64,000 nt of DNA from Ambrosia x helenae (Eukaryota; Streptophyta; Magnoliopsida; Asterales; Asteraceae), in contig JAUTDX010000223.1 of NCBI GenBank assembly GCA_030844895.1, forward strand, positions 62,001 to 126,000, in the 5' to 3' direction. Positions 56,401 to 64,000 of the stretch are shown piece after piece. Both the position numbers and the translations under genes were made by a program. The notes under the pieces are model-generated. The model was not told the origin of the DNA and searched no databases. It saw only the letters and a list, made by a program, of their open reading frames with translations. Within the stretch, counting starts at the first letter, position 1. The number at the start of each line of letters is the position of its first letter.

Positions 56401-59400
56401 CCTATAACCACTTGGGCAACCTTCGATACCAAACGAATTATTTAACACCATAAACAAGTGTTTGTTGCCACATCCGTGTTCTTTTCTCGTCAAACTCGAA
56501 TACCATATATCATCCCAACCCTTATCTTCGGTTCCTTTAATCGTAAACTCGGTTTTTCCTATTTTCTTTGGACAATTGCGTCTATAGTGAAATGTTTCTT
56601 TGCACTTACTACAACACATGGTTGACGGGTACTCGGGAACATCTCTATCGGACTTCACTTGCTGATCAAACTCTTTTTGTGCCTTTTCCTTTTTCGCTTC
56701 TTGATCCCTCACGGATCCACTTGATGAACCGATATTGAATGAAAATACCTTGATGTTTAGAGAGTCTCCACTACTCTCTTTTCTTTCGACAATAGCCTTC
56801 TTGGCCTTCCACTTTCGATCCACATGATTAAAATACACGTTGGGAATTAGCGGTCCTATACCATAACCGCCTTCTGTTCCCATATGATCTTCGTCTCTTC
56901 CAATATCAAACAACCCACAGGTCTTCAGTTCTTGAGGCTCTGATGCCATGTTGAATTTTTGAATATGTATGCAATTGGTTTGTGTTTCGGTTATAGAGAG
57001 GGAGAAAGAATTTGGAGGGAAGTTTTGAAAAGTAGTTATCTATATCTATATCTATATCTATACTATATTATAAAGCATTTCTAAAGGGCTTCTTAAAAAA
57101 TAAGAGGTACAAGTAGATTTGCTTATCATACAATACATAATGCACATCTTAACTACTTTTTAGGGGCAAATTCGTCTTTTAAACTTGTCTTTAATTACAC
57201 CACATTAATGAACCATAGTAATATCAAAGACTTTACATTAGTCTTGTATAATTAATCCATTAGTAAAGTAATATTAAATGTTTGTACATGATAATATTAA
57301 TATTTTTATAAGTAAATATTATTTAAATTTAGTGTCATCTTATTTAGATATAGTGGTGGTGGTGGTGGTACCCAAATATAATCAGTGGTTAAGGCAAATC
57401 AAGTTAGAAAATACTTTCTACAAGAGACTAGGCGATACCCGCCGCATCGTGCGAGCTAACCCACTAGTAATAACTTAAACTTTTCTACACAAATGAAATG
57501 TACAATGTTTAACCCTATATATACATATCAAACGGGTATGACTAAACCGACATGACCCTTTACAACCAACATAACCGTCCTAAACAACTTGTGACACACC
57601 GGTTCACAATTATTATTTTCTAGACTTTAGGACATAATATTATAACACCTAACATATGTACAGAACTTAATTAACAAATGTTTTTCTGAATCAAGATTAC
57701 TTCCAACATTTTTCGCAGGATCTTTTGTCTATAGCCAATATTGCTGAGCAACAGGAAGTATGTGACTTCTTGAGCATGTCTTCAAAGGTGTGCTTGTGTA
57801 TGCATTTACTTATGCTCATGAAAAAAGATTAGTATTTTCAGTAGATATAACCAATTTACCATTGCAGAATTACTCTTTTGGAAGGTCATCATCAGTTGTG
57901 AGAACCTTAGCAGGTATGTTGTTATTTCCTAAGGTGCTTGTTAAATAAGATTTTTACTTTAGTGTGCACCATAGACCAATCTATGTACATTTTTTTTAGC
58001 AAGCAACTTAACATTTTGCACAAAACAGAAACCAACTTTTTATTATATTTACCGTTCTTAGCAACTAAGTTACATTTTATTACGGATTGTAGCAATGAAT
58101 GACCTAATTAACGGTATGGCAAAATATATTCATTTTTGCTAATTAATATGTATATGTCACGTGGCATATGATGTAACATTTAGTAATTATCTTACATAAT
58201 AATTGAAAAAATATTATTTTTTAAACTTGTAAACAAATTTAGCTTTAAAAGTTTCTTTTCACATAAGCATTTCTTACATATGTGACATCTTGCTATCATC
58301 AACAAGTTCCATATCTTTATTCTACACTGTACAATAAGTTTAAATAAGGTTAGTTGCTAATAAGTTGTAAGTTGGTTTCTATTTTGCGTCAAATATAAAG
58401 ATGGTTTCTAAGTCGGATAAGAAAAGGGTATGATCACCCGAACGGACCAAAGTCTGAAGTAGTCTTTACTATCAAGTGATATTTGGCCTTTTTTCTTCAA
58501 CAGTGACTGTGGATGAAGGTGTAATGAGAAATGTTACGAGCCCATGTCTCCCATCTAAGTCATCTTCTTTAGTGGCTAACAAGAACGTGTCATTGAAAAC
58601 TGATTCTGTTACAAAGATAACTACCTCGGATTTGGCTAACAGTTGTTCTGAAAATGAGGAAGGTGAAAAGGATAGATTACTTAGCGACGAGGAAAAAGTG
58701 GGCCTTGCTGCACAAGGTAATGTGCAGATTGTGGAAAAGAATGAAGACTTTCCTTCAGCTTCCGGTCTTAAGGAAGATCCACTTGGTGTGCCTGCTGAGG
58801 TAAACTGGAAACTCCCTTAAACTTATGAATAGTTGTTGAAGAGGTTATTGTATAAAATCAGATATATTTCACTGAAAATGACGCAAAATGCTTCTTTTCC
58901 ATATTCTTTTTTATTGTTTTTGAATAAATATGATTACAAAATCTAAAACAGTAATACTAAATCTTTTTGTTAAAATGATTTAGGAGGTTTTATATATTTG
59001 ATTTAGTTTTAGCTTTGTTTTGTTGATCTTGAAGTCCTAATCCGTTATTTATATTCTTTATTTTGTTTCACAGTGGAGCCCATCAAATGTAAGCGTTCCG
59101 TTGCTAAATTTAGTGGACAAGATATTTCAACTCAAGAGACGCGGCTGGTTAAGGTTTTTGCTACCTTCTGCTTATTTTTGTGTGCACTTTTAGTAGATTT
59201 GTGTGTTCATCCTGTACCAAATATTCATTGTTTTTCACTCAGTCCGAGTGTCTGAATTACTCATTGTTCTTCCTGTACCAAATATCCAATTATGGGGGAG
59301 TAATAGATAGAAGAATGTGTTACATTAACTAGGAGATATGAATATATGAGTTGGTTAGGCTTCCTTTTTAATTACCTTCATTGTATTCCTATATGTAGTT

Positions 59401-59788
59401 GATTAATGATATATGGGTTTCTATTTTTATGATGCCATACTATATTTTTAAAAACTTCAAACCTCAAACAATTAATATTTGTGTATGCAGACGACAGGTT
59501 TTTTGGATATCAAAACAAATTTTGCAACTAATGATGGAAGATGCTATTGATGACTGGCTTTTGAGGCAAATTCATTTCCTCAGGAGAGACAATATTGTTG
59601 CTCAAGGAATTCATATGATCCAAGATGTAGTTTACTAAACTGTTTTTGTATTTCGTATTTTATAATTTATATGTAAAAGACTAATGTAAAATGTGAACTT
59701 TTGTTAGATCCTCTGGCCTGAAGGCACATTTTTTCTAAAATCAAGGACAAGTAAAACGGATTCTTCGCAGTCAAACGACAGATCTGCC

Positions 59789-59851
<63 letters not shown>

Positions 59852-61821
59852 CAAGGGTCTTTTGAGGAGCAACTTGAAGCTGCACGTAGAGCTAGTGATA
59901 TCAAGAAGATGATATTCAGTAAATATTCATTGTTTTCTATTTTATTTAAATGCAATCTTGTTATGATCTTTAGTAGCAGAAAACACTAAACATGATGGTC
60001 TTTTTGTATATATATCTCAGAGGGTGCACCGACTACATTGGTCAGTTTGATTGGGCGTAAGCAGTACAAGCGAAGTGCTAAAGACGTATACTATTTTCTC
60101 CAGGTAAGTACATACTCGTATCTGTCAAGAATACAAGTGGCAAGATGGTTGGATTGGGCAGGTTTGGTAATGGGTCAAAACGGACTGGGTTGAAATGGTT
60201 AGATTTTTAGCATAGATGGAGTCAGGTTGGGATGACTCGAAACATTTTCATGTCCATTTTAAGAAAATATAAACAATTAATGTGCTGATTATGATTAACA
60301 AAGTAATATACAAGTGGGTCAACTGAACCAAATCAACAAGTATAAATGGGTCAACTGCAACTTATCACATTAAGTGGGTTTAAAAACAATAATATGTTAG
60401 CATGTTTACATGGGTCAATTGTAAAAGTAATGTATAAAGGAGGACCCGAAGATGAAAGTTAAAAGAGCTTGTTGGTGACCTCAAAAGGAGATGAGGGCAG
60501 GATAAGGTCGCCCAGAAGGGAAGGGAAGGGTGACGTTATGGAGCTTAGAGTTTAACATGGGAATCACAAAAACAGCCATTTTTCTAGATGTTTTATACCA
60601 CTACGGTTATGTCAAAACAAATTTACATTTATACCTATGAGCTACACATCTTATAGTCGTGTATCTACCTTTCCTTGCTTGCATACTGCTTTTTACTCCT
60701 ATCATAATACATATACCATAATTTACATTGATGACAACTTGAAGACAATAGGTTTGGCTTTATCATTAATGTCTTACACAAAATTTTAAAAAAGTTTTTG
60801 CTTAATATAATAACCCAAAATAAGTTCACGAAACCTTTTATTAAATTTTTAGATCTTTTAATAGATATGTGAGTATAAAAAGTAGATGCTTGCAAATGCT
60901 GAAATGCATAGATGATAGATCTAACTGTATGCAGATTAAGTTAGCAAAAGAAAAAATCATACGCAACTAAATTCCCCAACTTTCGTTGTTGTCTTAATCG
61001 TGATTGACAGTAAGTTGAATATATAAGGGAACTCAAATTAGACATGTGTTCATTCTCTGTGGTGGTAGGGAAGTCAATTATACTACAGAGAATTGCGGCA
61101 ATGACTAATGAATAATTCGATTTCACCTACGTTTCATGCTATAATTGACTGCTCTACAACTAGAGAGATTGAACGAATGTATAATGTGATTTCCTAATGT
61201 ATTCAACTTACTCTTAATCATGATTAAGCCCTCAACAAATGTTGAGGAGTTTAGTTGTGTATGAGTTATCTTTATGTTAATTTAAGTTACATGTGTTTTC
61301 TCTTGCAACGTTTCACCAACATTTATTTTTGCTTTGTTTTTTGTACCATTTATTTTTACTTTGTTTTCGGTATATAAAATGATGAGTACTAGTTTATCGA
61401 TTAATTAATATCGACGTTATTAATCTATAGAGTTGTAACCGTATATGAATTTGCCTCCTACAAAGTAGACTTCGGGTTACTTTCAAAATGTTTGACCCAT
61501 CTGACTTGTTGCCTTTTTAGGTATTTTTTTTTTCTTTTTGACCCATTTGAGATCAAATGTAACCCAAAACGACCCATTTACAAGTACATGGGTCGGTTGA
61601 AATTGCCACTTGTCAGAAATCAGAATGCATGGTTTTCTTTTCTTTTTGACAAACCTAGAGAAAATGAAACATTGACCTTTGATTCTAAAATTTTGCAGTC
61701 TGCTGTCTGTTTGAAGCAACTCGGGTACGGTATACTTGAACTTGCACTCATGGCGATTTTCCCGGAGCTGCAAGGCATCATATTAAATGTTCATGAGAAG
61801 AAAAATGAGCAGGTGATGTAA
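47500..61821 (+). CDS. PXA-PX-Nexin_C domain sorting nexin (SNX13/14/25-like)
   Basis: Fifteen exons: 47500-47590, 48677-49079, 50008-50185, 50273-50412, 50994-51678, 52079-52179, 52551-52695, 57719-57787, 57868-57913, 58504-58799, 59074-59153, 59491-59626, 59708-59918, 60021-60103, 61699-61821. They total 2787 nt, every junction is in phase, and the product has 928 residues. Two membrane segments come first (WWAICIFILSFFLS; MNVPTAILLVSGV), then a PXA domain (about 100-290; WYSALTPDKEAPQ, VLRPREAQCPVV), a Ser/Asn-rich linker, a PX domain (about 495-610; RRYRNFDRLHQHL, LPPKRIF) and Nexin_C (about 720-905; FWISKQILQLMMEDAIDDW). Such proteins bind phosphoinositides and tether or sort at endosomes or the ER. 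Intron 7 is 5 kb of nested retroelements. I take the stop in exon 15 as the end. Confidence 0.92.
49150..49486. mobile_element. MITE in intron 2 of the sorting nexin gene
   Basis: The left end cttggttttaaaaagcgcga ggc pairs with the right end gcctcaggcgcacgttttaa aaccaag. The 337-bp body also has inner words of the gcgaggc/gcctcgc kind. No target duplication was found. Confidence 0.6.
52209..52519. mobile_element. MITE-like element in intron 6
   Basis: The left end gggggggtgtttgg pairs with the right end ccaaacacctc. This end type is common in hAT-like plant MITEs. An 8-bp duplication is not clear. Confidence 0.5.
52863..55139 (+). mobile_element. ARID-bearing LTR retroelement E1, inserted in the LTR of E2
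   Basis: LTRs 52863-53202 and 54800-55139 are 340 bp each and differ at about nine positions by eye. ATAAT flanks both sides (52858-52862 and 55140-55144). The PBS-like tggcatcagagcc starts at 53203 and the polypurine tract aggagggaaaa precedes the 3' LTR. A TATA box (tataaatag, 53055-53063) lies in the LTR. The element is 2277 bp with no polymerase, so it must borrow enzymes. Confidence 0.9.
53202..54763 (+). pseudogene. Zinc-knuckle / retropepsin-like / ARID protein of E1, broken
   Basis: The ATG at 53202 uses the last base of the 5' LTR and the first two of the PBS. The order is an N-terminal region (GGYGFGTLIPN), a damaged CCHC knuckle, a stretch like the copia retropepsin region (FRGKGSVAITSGGQLHKIQN, VFYVPILRRNVLSIEKL), a second C/H motif (CEGDDHFTFKCP), and an ARID-like domain (VDWFMEEFLK, LLDLYKMVQIFGGYDKVTKD, YVRYLEMIEWYHLKYKG) with a basic Ser tail. 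ARID domains bind DNA, often in chromatin remodelling complexes. A TAA at 53448-53450 and a frameshift before 54152 break it, and about eight residues in the ARID are deleted relative to E2. Confidence 0.75.
55416..56949 (-). pseudogene. Zinc-knuckle / retropepsin-like / ARID protein of E2, one frameshift
   Basis: It reads from 56949 to a stop at 56002 and resumes one frame over to 55416; the break is an extra base near 56005-56012. It is better kept than the E1 copy. The first knuckle is intact (CSKCKETFHYRRNC, CX2CX4HX4C). The second reads CRVCDGDDHFTFKY, with the last Cys changed to Tyr, while E1 keeps that Cys but lost the first. The ARID part has the full WTVVAMSMGYVRGLPS. The start again lies on the LTR/PBS junction. 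A combined domain set of this kind, without RT, is not part of any retroelement class I know. Confidence 0.75.
57039..57467 (+). mobile_element. Small Helitron in the 5' LTR of E2
   Basis: It starts TCTATATCTAT after an A, ends CTAG before a T, and has near the end a small hairpin (cgcatcgtgcg). The E1/E2 LTR shows the empty site, gtagtataataac. It has no genes; a (ggt)n run lies at 57352-57368. Confidence 0.75.
59789..59848 (+). repeat. (AAT)20 in coding exon 13: poly-Asn
   Basis: Twenty AAT codons in frame code for a 20-Asn run inside the Nexin_C region of the sorting nexin. Slippage would change the protein by whole residues without shifting frame. Confidence 0.9.
60132..61613. mobile_element. 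Possible large TIR element in intron 14
   Basis: acaagtggcaa at 60132 pairs with ttgccacttgt ending 61613, and inner words (gggtcaaaacgg near 60173, aaaacgaccca near 61567) also pair. The 1.5 kb has no gene. The flanks give no clear duplication. Confidence 0.35.
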
Positions 61822-62201
61822 ATATGCTCACTAGTTTGGTCACAAAGTTTTGATGTTAAGATTGATAAATATTCTTTTATTCTTTTATTGGTATGTAATT
61901 AAGTCAAAATCAGTTTTTGATCATATTCTAATTGTACAAAGAGAAAAGGGTAGCAAGAATCTGTATAGTTCAGACGAAGTTACATAATCACTCTTGCACC
62001 ATTTAAACTTTTTTTTTTTTTGCACTAAGATTTGAGTACTTAAAGACTTAAAGTTATGTAATATCCTGTTATTCTATACAACAACAACTTGAACTGTGAA
62101 CAGTATAAATTTTTTATTGGTTTTGATTATTATCCAACATGCACAATTCTAATTCATGCTCATATGTGTCATTTTAAGGCTTAACTAAAACGTTTAATCT
62201 A
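61822..62201. other. 3' flank of the sorting nexin gene
   Basis: AT-rich sequence with the likely 3' UTR; no gene or repeat recognised. Confidence 0.4.
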
Positions 62202-62752
62202 TCTATATATATAAAAGAAAACGTATTTGCTGACGTGGCGTGTAATTGAGGCCTCAACCTTCCCTTAAGAGTGTCACGTGGCATCATAATGGAGAGTTTT
62301 TGGTGTTTTTGAATTGTTTACTTTTTTTAATTAAATTGAGTTATTTTAGAAAAAAAATTTTAAAAAAATTTAAAATTTTTTCTCTCATATTTCCTCCCAT
62401 ATTTTTTAAACGTTTATATCTTTTATATACAAGATTTTTTAAAGAAAAAAATTACACCAAATTAACGAGCGTTTTATTATCTTTCCAACGAGTACCATAG
62501 TGCTATATAAAAAACGGAGAAAAAATCGACTATTTTTGTGGGGTTTCGTTCATACAGGAAAAAAACAAACAAAGTGTTTATGTTATCACGTAAAATTAAA
62601 TTTTGTGGGGAATATGAGTTATTACTGATTAGAAACTATGAACATGCAATGATTGAGAGATTTTGTGGTTAGTTAACTTGAGCCATTTACAATAGGTTAG
62701 CACGTAAAATTAGATTTTTCAACCCCGGGACTCTCCCGGGATAATCAGCTAG
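62202..62752 (+). mobile_element. Non-autonomous Helitron with intact ends
   Basis: It starts TCTATATATATAAAAG after an A (62201). It ends with a perfect 7-bp-stem hairpin cccgggactctcccggg and then ataatcagCTAG before a T. Helitrons move by rolling-circle replication and do not make target duplications. No Rep/helicase gene is present. Confidence 0.85.
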
Positions 62753-64000
62753 TAATTTATATTGATCGATTTGTACAATTCCAATTGTGATCATTTTTAA
62801 TTTTTTTTATCGGTCCAGATGAGTTTAACTGCAATAGTATTATTGTTGATTTTTCTTTACTTAATTTTCATATTGGTTTTTTTACTCTAATTAATTATTA
62901 ATTTGTGTTTCTAGCCCTGAATTTTAATAGAGTTACCATATGATCACTATGATCACTGAACTTTAATAATTCTCTAATCATAAACAAGTTATGTTTATAC
63001 CCACATGAACTTTTATAAATTTATCATATGGATGTTTAACAAATTTTTTTTCTATAAACTCTACCCCAAATTTTAATAGAGTTATCATACAGCCCTTGAA
63101 GTTTAATAAAGATATTTTTTAGCATATATTTGTTTTTTTATCTGTTTATAAGTTTAATTCTATTTTTTACTTATTATAATTAACACTAATTTTTGACTCT
63201 AGACATGCTTACTTAACTATGTTGCTTGTTTATATTTACCTTCGTTTAGATTAAAGTCTACATAGTCTATATACACGTAACCGTTCTATATACCAGGTAA
63301 CAGATCTAATTATTTTTTTTATATACCTTATTATAGTTAAAGCTAACTTTTAACTTTAGACGTTTACCAAACCATGTTGGTTGCTTATTTTTACCAAGGT
63401 TGTAGAAGGCGCTAGGCAGGCGGTGGGGTCTAGCCTAGGGACTAGTCGGGGCTAGGCGGAATTAGGCGTTTTGTAGTTTTTTATACGTATTTTTATATAT
63501 ATACACACAAATTTATATGTATTTAAATTTAATTTTATACTTCTTGCGTATCAATTTACAAGTTTAAGGACCAAATGTAAACTTGTAAAGATAGAGGGGG
63601 TTAATAGTTAAAATACACAAACTAGCTTTACATTTTTTAGGTAAAACTTATAAGTTTAATGGCTAATGTAAACAACTAAAAGATAGAGAGGTTAAAATGT
63701 TAAAATTTTAAACTTATTTAAAACCTTTAAATGCCAAAACATGTTTATCAGCCGCCTCTTTTTCATCTTCCTGCTTCACTCTCTTCCCATCCAAAATAAA
63801 GCTGCATAAAGAATACCAAGAAGAAATGTGACTCAAGAGCCTAGTATACAAATCCAACAACAGGACCACCATTAACGTACTTTCCATCCACAATAAAGTG
63901 GTTTACTCTCTTCTTTTTGCATATTCCCGGCAGAAAGCTTCACCGGCGTCGGAGTTCCAGCCGGAGGTCGCTATTTTAGTAAGTAAAAAAAATTAAAAAA
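62753..64000. other. AT-rich intergenic sequence, no gene
   Basis: The only structured part is about 63395-63480, with ggcgctaggcaggcggtggg and related ctaggcgg words, a common plant repeat start whose other end is not in the window. Near 63930-63975 the sequence is more GC-rich and could approach a gene beyond the edge, but no start codon is seen. Confidence 0.4.

Larger units (their letters stand above)
52770..57708 (-). mobile_element. ARID-bearing LTR retroelement E2 in intron 7
   Basis: On the minus strand the 5' LTR is 56949-57708 (with a Helitron at 57039-57467), the PBS and ORF follow, and the 3' LTR is 55380 to 55145 continuing at 52862 to 52770. That 3' LTR is split by element E1. 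TTTTT lies on both sides (52765-52769 and 57709-57713). The minus-strand polypurine tract gattagggggaaaa precedes the 3' LTR. There is no RT or integrase. The right end is 5 bp from the acceptor cgcag of exon 8. Confidence 0.85.

Noticed and set aside
63395..63480. Start of a hAT-like element (ggcgctaggcagg words)
   Set aside because: Only one end is visible before the window stops, so the element cannot be defined.

Overview
The window is nuclear DNA of a flowering plant. Genes have introns with GT/AG borders, most of the sequence is AT-rich, nested LTR retrotransposons dominate, and two clear plant genes are present: plastid PetM and a PXA-PX-Nexin_C sorting nexin. The style of the repeats (gag-only Ty3 elements with long LTRs, an ARID-bearing retroelement) suggests Asteraceae; that is an inference from memory of the family, not a database result.

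Layout. 1-12631 is a stack of related long-LTR Ty3/gypsy elements. Element A (gag, 3' LTR) lies in the interior of inverted element B, B lies in the 5' LTR of element C, and C cuts a Mutator-like transposase gene. 12632 to about 17890 is the rest of that MULE: transposase N-terminus (minus), a proline-rich ORF, a ULP1/C48-protease-like gene without recognisable catalytic residues, and a doubtful minus ORF. These start next to the same kind of short repeat. 18114-18470 is petM. 18776-22593 holds a SINE, two MITEs, a deleted PIF/Harbinger element and a Helitron remnant.

22594-39825 is one Tat-lineage Ty3/gypsy element (minus), with two LTRs, PBS, gag-pol with the archaeal-type second RNase H, a 102-bp tandem repeat and an antisense spliced ORF (plus). 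Two long solo LTRs sit in it, one inside the integrase C-terminal coding sequence and one at the pol stop codon.

40016-43502 is a three-exon gene for a small secreted cysteine-rich protein of unknown function; its 2.7-kb second intron holds a SINE and CACTA/hAT-like elements. 43503-47499 is repeat debris (LTR-like, LINE, hAT MITEs). 47500-61821 is a 15-exon sorting nexin gene (928 codons, all splice phases agree). Its intron 7 carries two copies, one nested in the other in opposite orientation, of a small non-autonomous LTR retroelement coding for a zinc-knuckle/retropepsin-like/ARID protein. The tail holds a textbook Helitron (62202-62752) and AT-rich sequence.

The best candidates for something undescribed are the ARID-carrying retroelement whose start codon is formed at the LTR/PBS junction, the tRNA-like pol III boxes at a fixed place in otherwise divergent LTRs, the palindrome cluster in the solo LTR at 30986-33911, and the shared upstream repeats of the MULE genes.
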